From contig NC_081415.1 in NCBI RefSeq assembly GCF_030272615.1, forward strand, positions 374,247,392 to 374,311,391: 64,000 nucleotides of DNA, given 5' to 3'. Every line of letters begins with the position of its first letter. Within the stretch, counting starts at the first letter, position 1. Below the pieces are notes generated by a model, which saw nothing but the letters and a program-made list of their open reading frames with translations, had not been told where the DNA came from and searched no databases. Of this stretch, positions 1 to 12,034 are shown one piece after another. Source of the stretch: Cryptomeria japonica (lineage: Eukaryota; Streptophyta; Pinopsida; Cupressales; Cupressaceae). The translations under genes and the position numbers were made by a program.

Positions 1-519
1 GGTCATTGACTACATACATTGTCAACCCTTTAGTTGAGGATCCTGTATAGTCTACATAAAGTAAAGGTAAGGAATTAAAAAAATTACAATGATAATGATT
101 ACAACATCTTTTTTTATTTAATACTCTTTTTGTCTAAAAAGTTCATGTTGTGTACTATGTATTTTTTAGCTAACATAAGATAATTGAATTACATGTGCAG
201 GAACCTAAACCCCTTTGACGAGGATCCTACATAGTCTCATGGATTGACAAGTATAAGTCAATACACCCTATAGAAACAATTTATTTTTTTTAAATTACTT
301 GGAAAACAAACTTCCTCAATTTTTCAAACCTCGACATTAGTAGCAAATCTAATATAGTTATCAACACTTGAGGCCCTAGTTGGACTTATTCAAATTTTAA
401 TCTCAACATAAACTTTAGGGTTGACTTCTTCATCAACATTAACCTCATTTGCAAAATATCTCTCTCATTACCAACTAACTCTCTCATTTGATGGAGTGTA
501 GGTATCACCAAATAGGTAT
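1..519. other. AT-rich stretch without recognised gene
   Basis: No coding region, repeat array or RNA gene is recognised. Two short related segments, near 30-60 and 210-240, share the wording GAGGATCCT followed by a 'tagtct' string, so they may be a degraded duplication. The stretch may be upstream sequence of the SET-domain gene remnant that begins at about 520. Confidence 0.5.
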
Positions 520-1273
520 TTGTTAGATGTGTCTTCCTCGAGTGACGGAAATGCAAGAATAGAAAAGAAAATTGAGACATGTAGTAGGTCTACAATAGGG
601 AGATCAACTAGAGGTCAAAAGATTAGAAGAAAATTCAATAAACGCATGAAATTTTTCCTTTCTCAAGGGCGGTCATGTTCGTATGATGATGAGACCAAAG
701 ATGACATTGAGGTGTGCTTGAGGTACAAACATATACAGAAACAATGGGTACCCAAAGAACTTCCTCCATTAAACACTGATTTTTGTGTTACCTATAGGAT
801 ACATCGCATAGCACCTTCATCGTTACATGGTTTGGGCCTATTTTCCATGGACAATATAAATGTTTGTTACAACAAAGTTGTTGAATTGATGGAGTTTGTT
901 GGACCTTGTTACAATTACAATAATTGGATGCAGATTGTTTGATATAAAAATAAGTATGCATAGGTATGCACTATCAGCAAATTATATACAACAAAAAGAT
1001 AATGATCAAAGTAAACGAGTGGTTGTATACACTGATGGAAGGCCAAAAGCAACAGGGAATATTGTAGGTTTTATAAATAGTACACAATCTGGGTCAACTA
1101 ATAAACAACCCAATTGCATATTTGAGGTGAGTGAGGGAAATCATGTATTCGTATGTACGATAAAATCAATAAGTGTAGGGGAAGAGCTTCAAATCAATTA
1201 CAATTTAAATTGTATAGATACAAAAAAAGTTACTATCATGGGGGTGGTATGTACTATATACCATTTAAATTAA
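520..1273 (+). pseudogene. SET-domain protein remnant, frameshifted
   Basis: SET domains transfer methyl groups to lysines, often on histones. Two overlapping frames read as one SET domain. Frame 1 (520-942) has a basic N-terminus (about residues 20-45, many R/K) and then SSLHGLGLFSMDNI and VVELMEFVGPCYNYNNW, which fit the SET start (HGxGLFxxxxI, then ExxGP). Frame 2 (896-1273) holds GNIVGFINST, PNCIFEV, HVFVCTIKSISVGEELQINYNLN, the Asn-containing FIN/PNC core and the C-terminal GEEL...Y motif. A single +1 shift near 935-945 joins them, so the copy is broken. Catalytic-type residues (GFINS, PNC, GEEL, Y) are retained. A possible splice donor lies just after the Y motif near 1242, and the acceptor at 1379 opens the next exon, so this may be the 5' part of the gene described next. 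It could instead be a separate gene. The family call is fairly safe; substrate and function are unknown. Confidence 0.65.
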
Positions 1274-1378
1274 CCAACCTTCAATTAATGACTCCAATAT
1301 ACCATTTTATTATGAAGTTTTTTTGCTAAGTCTATTGGTTTAATTTCACTAACTTTTTTATATTTTTCTTTGTCACAG

Positions 1379-4228
1379 GGCGACATGGATCCATCACATA
1401 GCGCAGATAGGGATGTAGATCGCAACACTTCTACCGAGAAGGTAAACCTCATTGTAATTGTACAAATTAGATAGAAGCAAACTGTTACATTATTATGTTC
1501 TTTTTTTTAGTGTTTTAGACTAATTTTGTAATTGCTAATGATATTCTTATCATAGATGGATGTTCGGGGAAAGGGAAAGGGAGCTGCAGTACCTGAGCAC
1601 CTCTCTAGGGATGTGGACTCAATAGGATTAAGTGATGATGACCCTGGAAATTCCACAAACCCTATGGAATTGATAAAATAGTCTCTTAGAAAAATTATTA
1701 GAGAGATTGTTGCTTTGGCATCTGTGGAGCCTCAGACTTATGAGATACAAGAGAGGGTGCAACTATTGATGTGGACAACACAAAACTTGCAAGTAAGCAA
1801 TAATGAAAGCTTTAATTATAACAAAAGTTCAATTATATTTTATTCTCTTTTATGTCATTAACTAAAATATGTACATGTTGTTTTTACGGCAATTTATGCA
1901 TCCTCATGAAACTAGTGGCCATGATCAGGGTGTTGCAGGTAGTTTAGGTGATGATAATTTTCTTGGCTTATCACTTGCTTGGCTTATCAATTTGAGTACC
2001 CAAAATACATCATACTTGATACTATCAATTTTCATAATAAAGTTTCATCCTTGTTTACAATTCTTGCACTTTTCATATATTTAATGTGTTATTCTTCAGG
2101 TGTTGTCAATGTTCCTGTGCAAATGTGGGCGGTGCCTCATCAGAGGTTAGCCCCACCTATATTGCCGACTACAATGTCAGCAACATGTAGCATGCATGCA
2201 TCCTCTAGTGCACATCATATTGGCCTGCCCACTGTTGGTAGATCCCTCTTTTTCTCTATCTTTTGTTATGTGTTTATTTCTCTTCAAGCGTTCTTTCTTG
2301 GGGGCATTTCATGGTGGATTCATTTTCTACAGCAAGAGATGCACATGAGGATGCGCCAAAGGTGACTACTGCTGATAACATACCATCATTTCTTGGATCT
2401 TCTCATATTGCTAGTACGGGAACGTTGTAGGCCACATTGGTGGTGAGCGACGAAGAAATGATTCCCTTAAAGATACAGTAGGTTCCAGGTACTTTAAAAT
2501 TATTATTATATATAGTCTAATTATGATTTACTTTCTGGTCACTCGTTTTGGACTAATGATCCCATGAATTTTTTGTAGGAAATGATATTTTTTATAAAAA
2601 TATTAGTGACATTACATTGTAGATATTTGGGCCCACCATACCTAATCCACTATTTTGATTTCATATCATTGCTAGAATAGTTTTCCTTTGATCCATTTCT
2701 TGAACAATAATAAATATAGCTTCAGTTCATTTTTGAATCTGATAGGTTATTTTTTCTTTAAAAGGTGGAATGACCAAGAAAAAAGGTTAAAAGATGAATT
2801 GACAAACCATATGGTTGAGTGGTTTGGAAATGACACCTTTGACAAAACCAAGCTCCTTGAAAAAGCTGGCACATATGTAAAGTATGTGAGGGACCAATAC
2901 AAGACCCATTTAGAGAAGAACCTAAAGTATTAGCGTCCCCCCCATGATTCTAGAGAGGAGTGGAAGGACTTGATTTTGGATGCCAAGGAGAGAATTGAAA
3001 GGAAAAAAGGAAATACACCACCAGATGCCAAAAGAAGGTACAGGATACTATTAAGAATGTAATTATGTACTAATTAATTACTCTTTATATTTATATAATC
3101 TAACATATTTCAAAATTTTCATAGACTGAGTGAAACATCAAAGGAAACCAAGGCAAGACAAGAAAAGCACGAGCAACACAAACTTGGCTCTGGTGGTTAT
3201 ATGAAACTTGCCGCATGAATTGTAGGTATCTATAAATGAAATATCACATCAAAATATTTATAAATTGCAAAGTATTTTTTCTATCAAACAATGCAAGCAA
3301 AAATGCAAGGCTCTAAATTCAATAGAGCACCCACATAAGATGACAAGAGAATTGCCTACCAGCAAGGCTATACAGTCATGGTTGATTGGCTACGAGAATT
3401 GAGTGGGAAAACATAAGATTCTGGTGCATCCATCACACAGGTAAATAAGATAAATGAAAATTGTTTCAAATTGAATACTTTACCAATAATTTAATTGATG
3501 TTGAGTTCCAACATAAAGTGACTATATTTGTTTTAAATAAGCAAGAAATGATAACAATGTGCATGAAATTGGAATGCAACCTGCTAATCATGAAACACCA
3601 CCTGCACATGAAGGTCCAGATGTGCATCCCAGTAGTGGCGGTATTCATTTGCTATTCAAATTTATTTATGTAATTATTAATAAAATTAAACATCTTAATT
3701 TGTAATTAGAGTAGTAATTAATGTAACCTTTTTTGTTAATCTTTTAGAGCCTATAGTCGATGGTGACCAAGTGGAGCATGATCCGGGTACACAACATCAG
3801 GAACGTGATGTTCCCCAATCAGGTAAAGAGGACCACTGTTATTCCTTTAAACAAATATAATTACAATTGGTGTTTAGCATTAATGTGACCTTTAGTATTT
3901 CAACTCCAGATGATCTAGAGGGTGTTCAACATGTTGACGTTGAGGCTAGACAAAATGATGTGGCCCCATCAGGTAAAGAGCGCAACAGTTATGTTCTCTA
4001 AATTAATGAAATACTTGTAACAATAATAAAAAAATGTTTTGAATTTAACCCATTTATTTGTTATTGCAAAGGAACCCCCTTTGCTTCAGTATCCTCGTCC
4101 TTAGTATATGACTAGGCATACATCGAGATCATGAGTAGAGGATGGAACAACTGAAGAGGGGGGAAATGATGAAGAAAATGACGTTCCACTTAGTCTTTTC
4201 ATAACTTCTAAGAAAAAAAGAAAAAAAG
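1379..4228 (+). pseudogene. Multi-exon gene remnant with Transposase_24-like region
   Basis: Exon-like blocks bounded by AG/GT sites are 1379-1441, 1556-1792, 2100-2237, 2765-3037, 3125-3226, about 3340-3440, 3542-3640, 3748-3822, 3910-3972 and 4072-4228. The conserved core is 2765-3440: WNDQEKRLKDEL, YVKYVRDQYKTHL, then RPP...REEWKDLI, then EKHEQHKLGSGGYMKLAA, then YTVMVDWLRELSGKT. The order 'RDxYK..L', 'RPP..xxEWKDLI', 'HxxGSGGY' matches plant Transposase_24 (Ptta/En/Spm) proteins as I know them. Downstream exons are acidic and low-complexity, and the last ends in the basic run KKKRKK, a possible nuclear signal. In-frame stops (after LIK, after NLKY, after KLAA, after SGKT, and two in the last block) show it is a pseudogene. 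Element A interrupts it directly at 4229. A captured or domesticated transposon gene is possible. Confidence 0.5.
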
Positions 4229-5088
4229 AAATGAATATTTTATGTTCATTCCCCTATTTAGTTAAATCTAATTTAATTAAATTACCTACATTCTTCTATT
4301 TTATTAAGTAAATTATTCAATTTACTTAAGTTAAATTCACTTATGTCATTTAATTGAATAAATCATTTTATTCAATCAAACCCTTTCTCTCTACTTTTAA
4401 TTAAATTTATATTTAATTAATAGTTTACCCCAAGTTGAATAAATCTAATTCATTCAAATTCCCTAATACAACTAAATTGAAATAAAACATTTTATTTTAA
4501 TTAAATCCTTTTATTCCTCATCCACTTGCAAAATCCTACATCTCCCAATTGCCTCCTAAACCCCCTTATAGACTCTTCTAATCACTTCTAAATTAGCCTA
4601 ACCCATCTCCTAAATATTGTCACGTCCCTAAGCAAGGGGAAGTCGCTTCTCAAACCCTCAAAGTCTTTGAAAACCATTAAAGGCTTCAACAACTTAACTT
4701 TGAAAGTCTTCCAAACCATTAATGGTTAACTCAACCCTCTAGCATGATTAGAGACTTTCTCTAAACTCAACCCACATCTAACCCAGGGGTCTCATCAAGC
4801 ATTCATTGCTTTGACCATGGTTATCCCTTTAACTCTTGCACAAGAGTTTATCCTTTGGGTAAAAGCTTTATCCAATGAATAATCTTAACCTAACCTTAAC
4901 CCTTACCCCCTAGGGTAACCATGAGGTCTTCTAAAGCATTTAATGCTTCCTACCTCTCCTCTCAATTGGTCTTATGTTGATAATTGTCACCATTTCATTG
5001 GTGGAAATTGTAAACATGGATTTCCAACTTTCAAACTTGACCCTTGATTAACTCTTTCAATCCTGGCCATCCATTGCCCTATTTTCAC

Positions 5089-5097
5089 TATAAATAG
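5089..5097 (+). promoter_or_regulatory. Probable LTR TATA box (element A, 5' LTR)
   Basis: TATAAATAG in a C/T-rich context (CTCTCCTTCCTCC follows). The identical word sits at the equivalent position of the 3' LTR. It is the best candidate for the gag-pol promoter. The start site would be about 30 bases downstream. Confidence 0.55.
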
Positions 5098-5391
5098 AAC
5101 TCTCCTTCCTCCATTTTAAGGATCCATGCAAGTTTTAGTATCTCATTTATGCTCAATTTTATCAACACATTTAGCCTCTTTTGTATTAGGAAATAGTCTA
5201 AATAAGCATTTTTAGAGTATTTTCTTTACAATTATCTTAGAACATCAACTAGTATATCATGTTAGGATAGTGTTTCTACTAATCTTGTCATCTTATAATC
5301 TAGTTTGTTGTATTTGTAGAATCATGCATAGCTTAGGATGTATTTCCATAACTAAATAAATCTAAAGCATCCCTCATTCTTGCATTAGTCA

Positions 5392-6523
5392 TGATGAATA
5401 CTAAGAGGGGGGGGTGAATTAGTATGCCAAAAATCTTTGCACTTAAACACTTTGCAAGACTAATAGTAAATCGGTAAAATAGTTTAGCAGACAAACCGGT
5501 TAACACACATGCAAACCAAATAGCTAATAATGTATTCACCCACAAAAGAACAAACACCATAACACAAGAGATTTTGACGTGGAAACCCAAATGGGAAAAA
5601 CCATGGTGAGATGGAACTCACAAGTAACTATCTGTAGAATAGGAACCAGATCGGTTAAGGTCAAACTGGTTAAGGTCTTACAATGTTCTTTACAAGAACA
5701 AATCTTGTTAGGAATCTTAATCTCTATTAGGAGATAAGTCCGATTAAAGACTACCTTGCTAGAGGATTTTAGATCCACAGATGTGAACCACCTTGTTAGA
5801 GGATTTACAAAAGGCTTTTGGGCCTACCCGGTTAAGGGCTACAAACTTGTCAAAGATGTGAGTAATCAACAAGTGATTGATCTAGCTAATAGCACAGACT
5901 GCTTGGTTAGATCCTTGATAGCTCGTTCCTAATGCATTCCAGTATTACTTTAGTCTTCTACACATTCATACTCTCTCCAACTCCTCAACCACCTTAAACC
6001 CTAGCAACAACATAAACTTTCGCTACAACCACATTAACAACCTAAAACCCTAGACATGATGTCCTTATAAAGGAATCTGATTTCATGACGGTCCAATAAG
6101 ATTACATTATAATTTCCTAGGTTCAATGAACCTGGACATACTTGGTAACACAACACAAAAAGTACCATTAAAGTGTTGGGATCATTAAATAATCGATGGA
6201 TGGTAACTCATCACAAAATCCTGGTTGGTAACTCATCACAGAGTATTACCGGTTCATACAAAATGCCGGTTCAAGAAAAATGCTAGTTGCCAGTTTGACA
6301 AAATGAAGACTGGGAAATATGTGTTCTGCCGCTTTGATCCTTTGTGCCGCTTGGGGTCTACATACCACTTCAGATCGGTAAACACATTCTGCAAAACACC
6401 AATAGTCTAACAACTATAATACAACATACCGGTTGAGCTTAGGCTCATACATATAAAGAAGACCTCAATGAAAGTGTGTGTCCATCAATGACAATCACAT
6501 CATAAACATAAAAAATGCCAACA
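5392..6523 (-). mobile_element. Solo copia LTR inserted in the element A 5' LTR
   Basis: The 1132-base insert begins TG and ends CA. It is flanked by AGTCA (5387-5391) and AATCA (6524-6528), a 5-base target duplication with one mismatch. The empty site is visible in the 3' LTR of A near 23140-23150. It shares a poly-G run followed by TGAAT, the block ACGTGGAAACCC..GGGAAAAACCATGGTG (5577-5607) and a TGTTGGCAT terminus (minus strand) with the LTRs of D, the 60576 solo LTR and E, which gives its minus orientation. No internal coding region is left, so it arose by LTR-LTR recombination. Confidence 0.8.
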
Positions 6524-6744
6524 AATCATCCCTAAGTCACTTTTATCAGTGATTTGAGAGAAAAGGCATTGGCTTGAGGGACCTTGTGAGATAGAGAACC
6601 ATGGAACCAACCTTGGGAAGTTGAGTCATTCTTCATGACTCCATAACTTGCACCAAGAAGTCCTATGGGTGTGTGAGCAAGCCTCTTTGAGACCACTTTT
6701 TCACATTTTGAGTTTCATAGACCCACTTTTCTTGCACAAATTTT

Positions 6745-6779
6745 TGATACCCACCGTGGGGCTCGAACCCATGACCCCA
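6745..6779 (+). promoter_or_regulatory. Primer-binding site, tRNA-Lys type, unusually long
   Basis: The bases directly after the 5' LTR match the reverse complement of the 3' end of plant tRNA-Lys(CTT) as I remember it: the acceptor stem with CCACCGTGGGG, the T arm with GCTCGAACCC, and on into the variable region. About 30 of 35 positions match. The mismatches near the terminal CCA end are transitions. Usual LTR-element primer sites are about 18 bases. This is read as the site where the tRNA primes minus-strand cDNA, not as a tRNA gene. Confidence 0.7.
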
Positions 6780-6855
6780 TTCATCAAATCAGTTTTCAAA
6801 ATAAGCACTTTTGCAGGTACGTGGGAAACAGGAATCAGCACATGGAGAATATTAT

Positions 6856-7111
6856 TTAGCGCATCTCGCTAACATTAGAGTGCATCCTGTACACTGTTTA
6901 GGGCGTGGGGTTTATACTCTAGTGCATTAAGTCCTTAGCTTAGCACATCATCTTAACTGACCTTTCCCTGTAGGTCTCAGCGTGGAAGGAAAACAGAGCA
7001 GCGCATCCAAAAAATGGAGTAGCGCATTCAAAAAACAGAGTCGTGCATCAGGACTATTTGATAGCACATCCAACTCATCCTGTAGCACGTACAGTCTATC
7101 TTGTAGCGCAT
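6856..7111 (+). repeat. Motif array A5-1: TTAGCGCAT units in the sense leader
   Basis: Starting ~110 bases after the primer-binding site, a 9-base word recurs every 15-30 bases with unrelated spacers. Exact TAGCGCA is at 6857, 7020 and 7104. Variants TAGAGTGCAT, TAGTGCAT, TAGCACAT, CAGCGCAT and TAGCACGT fill the rest, about 11 units. All read in the direction of gag-pol. The variants are mostly transitions at the central CG, as expected from methylated-C decay. Confidence 0.75.
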
Positions 7112-7886
7112 AATATATAGAAAAAAAATGAAATTTTAACCGAACTTAAATTTAGACTGGTAGAAGTCCACCAAAACCCAGATTTTTCTAACTGTTTGAT
7201 TGGAACTTTTGCAGGACTCTGACAATTTCTTGCAGGTAGAGTTGGACTTTATTTGTAAAATTGAAATAGTTTCAAATTTTACTAACTTAGTTAAGTTAGT
7301 TGAAATTTAGAGTCATTTTAATTGGATAAAATTTAACTCACCTTACTTTGGGCTGTAAAACGAACCACAACAACAATCTTTTCTTGCTTTTTTTAGGAGA
7401 AAATTTCTAAAATTGGGTTCTAAAAAGAACAAATCAAATTTTCATTTTTGCAAAATCAAAGGGCTTAAAAAGAATTGCACCATCCTTTGGTGTATAAAAG
7501 GATCCATTTTAGGTTTTAGCAAAGTAAAGAATCACACAAAGTCCCAAGGTCATTTGCAACCAAAGATGGAAGATATTCCCCTTTGGATCGATTTATTTTG
7601 TTGACCAACAATCAATTTATTTTGTTGGCAAAACATCGGATTTACTTTGTTGACCCTTTCTTTTCAAATAGATCAGAAAATCATTGCCATGAAAGGTTGA
7701 AATAAACACCATGTTTTTGTGGAGCAACATCTCCATATAGATCTTAGAAAATCATTGACTTAAAAGGTAAAAAGAACCTTGTTTTCCTTGTCTCGAAAGT
7801 AGAAGGTATATGCTCTCCCCTTAATTGGGTGATCAAAAAGCCAGACTTCTCTTATGCTTTCAATCATACAACATTTAAATCCTTTA

Positions 7887-7999
7887 GCAGGCCTGCCTTC
7901 CCGAGGGGTTGAAAAACTCTTAAAGCCATTTTGGCCGGTGTGAAGGGAATGACCTAAGTGGGAAATGACTTTGACGCCAAGTGTTCCAACCCACTATAA
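7887..7999 (+). promoter_or_regulatory. Conserved leader block with GCAGGCCTGC palindrome
   Basis: This matches 25697-25807 of element B far better than the coding regions match. Shared words include AACTCTTAAAGCCATT, GGGAATGACCTAAGTGGGAA and CCAACCCACTATAA. It opens with the perfect 10-base palindrome GCAGGCCTGC (7887-7896) and then CCCGAGG. Its place in the leader and its conservation suit an RNA packaging or dimerisation signal, but that role is inference. Confidence 0.5.
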
Positions 8000-8633
8000 T
8001 CAAATGTGGAAAGTGATGAAAGTCCTTTTCAATGGTTGCGCACAACGATTAGCCTTCCCCCAACATCCTTGAGATACGTAAAGCCTTTGTTCTAAAGTTT
8101 GGGAAGCCTCTTGAGGGAGTTTATCATTGACGGTCGAACAGGAAGCTTGATTACAAACCTTAGCATAGAAACTTTGAGCCGAGTCAATAACCAGACATTT
8201 GCAATATCATAGTGCAAGGGTGGGGAAGAATCCGCCCCCAAGATCACTCACCATATATCTCCCAAGATAACTACTCAATTGTGAGGCAATTCATTTTGAG
8301 TTAATTTCTGGCAAACGGCAAAAAAATGGGCGCCCCCTAGGAGGTGACACGGCTATTTGAGCTGACAGAGTATTGAGACTAGTGGGCTATGATATTGCTT
8401 ATGACCTTTGAATAAAGAGTCTTTTTGAAGTGTATTCTTTGTATGTGAAACCTGTTAAAAAAATTGGGGATTTGAACACATCCTCGCAGAACATACACTT
8501 ATTGTTTAGATTAAGCAAAAATGGTTGTCTCTTTGGTGTCGTGCTTTCATTTGTTATCTCGAAAAATCATCTATCAGTACTGAAAACTCAAAACAAACTG
8601 CCAAAATTGTAGATTACAATCAAGTGAGGGCAG

Positions 8634-9010
8634 TTTAGCGCATAAGAAAAACATCTTAGTGTGTTGGAACCATACTTTAGCACATTAGATCCTATTTTTA
8701 GCACGTAAAGTCTTAACAGTGACGCTTCATCAAAAATCTAAATCAAATAGTAGCAGTTAGCGCATTCTAAAAATAGTGTAGCGCGTGGAAGCATCAACTT
8801 AGCGCGTTGATGCCAACCTTTAGTGCCTAAAGTTTAACTGTTAGCGCGTAGAAGGCCCATATTAGCGCATGACCTTCTGAGTAGAAACTGAAACAAAGTT
8901 AAACAGTATAAATTAGTTAGCACATAGAAGGGGGCAGCATAACACGTAGGGTCTTTTCATTAGCTCATTGAGAACTTTCTATAGCGCATCACGTCTCTGT
9001 TTTAGTGCGT
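8634..9010 (+). repeat. Motif array A5-2: TTAGCGCAT units upstream of gag
   Basis: About 16 units with ~20-25 base spacing. Exact TAGCGCA is at 8636, 8758, 8863 and 8982, and TAGCGCG at 8779, 8800 and 8842. Variants are TTAGCACAT, TAGCACGT, TTAGTGCGT and TTAGTGTGT. All are in sense orientation. Spacers are not similar to one another, so this is not an ordinary tandem repeat. The same motif in reverse complement fills 21060-21376. Confidence 0.8.
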
Positions 9011-10002
9011 GACAGAAACTAGAAAAATAGGGGGCAAAATAGAGGTCAAATTGGAAAATTTTGAAAACATTTTCGGAAACCTCCTTTCATCAGCTTGAGC
9101 TTCGTCAAATCAAAATACCAAAAATAGAGTATCAAAAATTATTTCCAAAGTAAGTTTCTCATCAAACAAAAATTGTCCAAAATCTAAAACTGGTCGCACG
9201 ATAAGCATATCTATCCTATCAAAATTAGGAAGCATCATCACAAGTGGAAAATAGGTCATTTTTATCTCATGGTTTTTTATCCCAAAACACACTTGTTTAA
9301 AGCTCCAAGTTGTCAAATTGAGTTTCCATATCAGGAAAGCTCTATTCCATATCATTTGACACACTTTGTCATGAGGGGGCATCTAAACCTTCACTTGATA
9401 AAGTAAAACTTGAGTTTCCAAAACAAGATAAACTGGATCCAAACCAACTCAAAAGGAACCATTGATCGCTTGTGCATGACTAATCCTCATATTCTGAGAA
9501 GAAAGAATATTTATCATAACACTAAGTTAAAGAAACAACAACCAAGTCCTTCAAAATTTTCCAAAAGAAATAAATTCTTATACATCAATCATCAACTCTT
9601 CAAATCTCATTGAACATTTCTTCGTCATGTATGACTCTATATTCAGAACAAATCAAATGAATTTGACAAGGAACCTTTGAAGGCTAGAGCATTTTGCCAA
9701 AAATCCGCATTCAGTCAACAAATCAATCGCGGAGGAAAGATCAATCCTGTATTTTTTTCCTGAAGAGTGCATCACTTATAACTTCCCAAGGTTACCACCA
9801 CCAACCCCTAAATATTTCTAAAATGCCTACTATAACTCGCTCTCAATGAAACAAACAAAGAAAAACAACACCAGAATCAAGCATGAATTGAAGGTTATCT
9901 AATCCTTTTGAAGGTCCACATCTAGAGGAGCCCAAAATTACTAACGAACTCCTTCGAGAATGTCAGGAAAGCACTTCCTTTTAAAAGCTTGTAGAACGAC
10001 TC

Positions 10003-11889
10003 ATGGAAAATGAGAGAGAAAAATATCTACTCATGCTCACAAGTAAAGGAGTTAAACTTCTAGAAGATTTAGACACAAACATTTTTGGAACTGGATCGCG
10101 ACATTATGAATGTCAAGAACAACAAAGAGAAGAAGATACTCGTGACCCTGAACCAAACATACTTGAACAAAATATCCCAGAATTGAATATGCCTGAGCAA
10201 AACATCCCGAAGCAAAACATACCATTCAACACACCTTTTCAACTAAGAACCAATGCAAGGGAAGAATTCTTCCCTCGGCAAAATAATGCACCTTTGGTTG
10301 CCCTTACTCAACAAATGCAAATGTTACAAAGACAAATGCAAGACATACAACAAGGGACAATAGTAAGGTATTCATTAAATGAAATTTGTCCTTATCCGTT
10401 TGATAGAAGACTAAACATGGTGCCTTTTTCTCCAAATTCATACATTCTCAAATTTGACAAATATGATGGGAAGAGCGATCCCCGTGATCATGTTCGAGAA
10501 TTCTGCACAATGAGTCTTGAATTCGCTCATGATGATACCTATTTGATGAGGTTATTCCCAAGAAGCTTGGGAGGGTAAACAATGGAATGGCTATCCAAAA
10601 TCACACCACCTGTTAGATCATTTGATGAATTAGTTAACAAATTCATAACTCAATTTTCCTATAACATTCAACATGCTATTACCATGTTAGATGTTTGTAA
10701 CACCAAACAGAAAAACAATGAAACATTCATGGTCTTCCTTCAACGATGGCGGCATATGGTTTCAAGATATCCTCGAGATATCCCCGAAAATGAGAAAATG
10801 GAAATTTTCATCAACAACTTGAACAGTGAGATGAGTTACAGACTCAAGCTCCAATGCATACCATCTTTTTCTAAATTGATTGAGAATGGAATCCAAGTAG
10901 AAGAGGCATGTGTCAAGAAAGGAATGTTAAAATTCTTCAAAGAAGGAACAAGTTCATCCCATTATAATAACCAAAACAACAACTTGGACAAGTCTAGATT
11001 TTGGACCAGAAACAAAAACAATGGAAATGAAGGAGGCAATGAATCAAATGATCCAAAATCTAAGCAGCCCGTGCTTGCATTATTGGGTAATACTCAGGCT
11101 ATAAAGAATCCCAAAGGTGCTAGCCTAGACACTAATACTTACACACCAAATACTAATCAAGGTAAACCCAACACCAACAATGCCAACAATGCTCAAAACA
11201 ATCACACAAATCGAGGGCCTAATAACAATTCATGAGGTAACACCAACAATTTTCAAAAACATGTCTACACACCACTAGGACAATCACTGGAGTCAGCATT
11301 CAAAGAACTCCTGGCAAACAAAATTATCTCTTTGCCAACAATCAGTAACTATGAACCATAAATCAAACCACCTTGGTGGAATGACGTGCACTTTTGTGAT
11401 TTTCATCGCAACAAAGGTCATCAAACAAATGATTGCATGAGACTGAAAAACATTATTCAGGACATGATTGATAGAGGTGATTTAATGGTGGATGGTCTCA
11501 AGACAAATGGTGACCATGGAGCCTTTAAGAATCCCCTTCCAAACTACAACAAGGATGGAGCTTCAACCTCGAACGATACACGTGGAGCTTGTGTCAATCA
11601 CATCTACAATAACACCATCAATCATATATCAGTTGTGGAGAATCAAGTCAATGTCATCACAATCCGAGATCAACATGATCATGAATCTGTCAATGTAACA
11701 ACCATAGCTCAAAAATATGTCTTAAAGGGACATACTTCAACAACAAACACCATACCCAAAATTCAATATGATCTAGTCAGCCAACTGAGCAAAACTCTTG
11801 CTCAAATATCTATACTAGAGTTGTTGAAACTTTCACCAAAACACAAAGACATATTGGAACAAGCGCTATTAGAAACGAATGTACCTTAA
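10003..11889 (+). pseudogene. gag: gag of element A
   Basis: Capsid and nucleocapsid part of the polyprotein. Frame 10003-10578 has a Gln-rich coiled stretch (TQQMQMLQRQMQ) and then the gag core FDKYDGKSDPRDHVREF. Frame 10582-11235 continues it with EWLSKITPP, FITQFSYNI and FLQRWRHMVSRYP, separated only by one in-frame stop (10579). A polar Asn-rich linker follows, then frame 11386-11889 with a zinc knuckle HFCDFHRNKGHQTNDC (CxxH..GH..C type usual in plant gypsy gag). Stops around 11236-11385 break it. The start at 10003 is the first ATG of the frame, and an earlier start cannot be excluded. Confidence 0.8.
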
Positions 11890-12034
11890 GATCTGAATGC
11901 TGACAAATTCCAAGCCATGGTCACTCATATGAAAGGGCCTCATAATCTCACTTTTTCTGAGCACGATAATATCTCATTGAGTCATCCACATAATACTCCT
12001 CTCCATATTGAAGTCATAGTCTATAAACACTGAG

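Larger units (their letters stand above)
4229..6744 (+). repeat. 5' LTR of element A, split by a solo LTR
   Basis: 4229-5391 and 6524-6744 align continuously with 21973-23367, and 5392-6523 is a nested insertion. Compared with the 3' LTR it lacks the first ~30 bases (the TGTAGACG start) and has 16 extra bases near 4360-4380. A TATA box lies at 5089-5097. The right end runs into the primer-binding site through a short T-run, so the exact terminal base is uncertain by about 10 bases. Confidence 0.8.
6780..10002 (+). other. Untranslated leader of element A
   Basis: This is a 3.2 kb stretch between primer site and gag with no credible coding frame. It holds two TTAGCGCAT arrays (6856-7111, 8634-9010) and a conserved block with a palindrome (7887-7999) that is also present in the leader of element B. 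A possible splice donor (GCAG followed by GTACGT) occurs near 6825, so part of the leader may be an intron. That is not proven. Confidence 0.6.

Noticed and set aside
4881-4920. Telomere-like TAACC repeats in the A LTR
   Set aside because: Irregular spacing and unit, present in both LTRs. Simple A/C-rich sequence.
5333-5778. Minus-strand ORFs of 80-85 codons
   Set aside because: They cross the boundary between the A LTR and the inserted solo LTR or lie in it. No homology seen.
6745-6779. Reverse-complement 3' half of a tRNA gene
   Set aside because: No 5' half, D arm or anticodon arm beside it, and it lies exactly where the primer-binding site must be.
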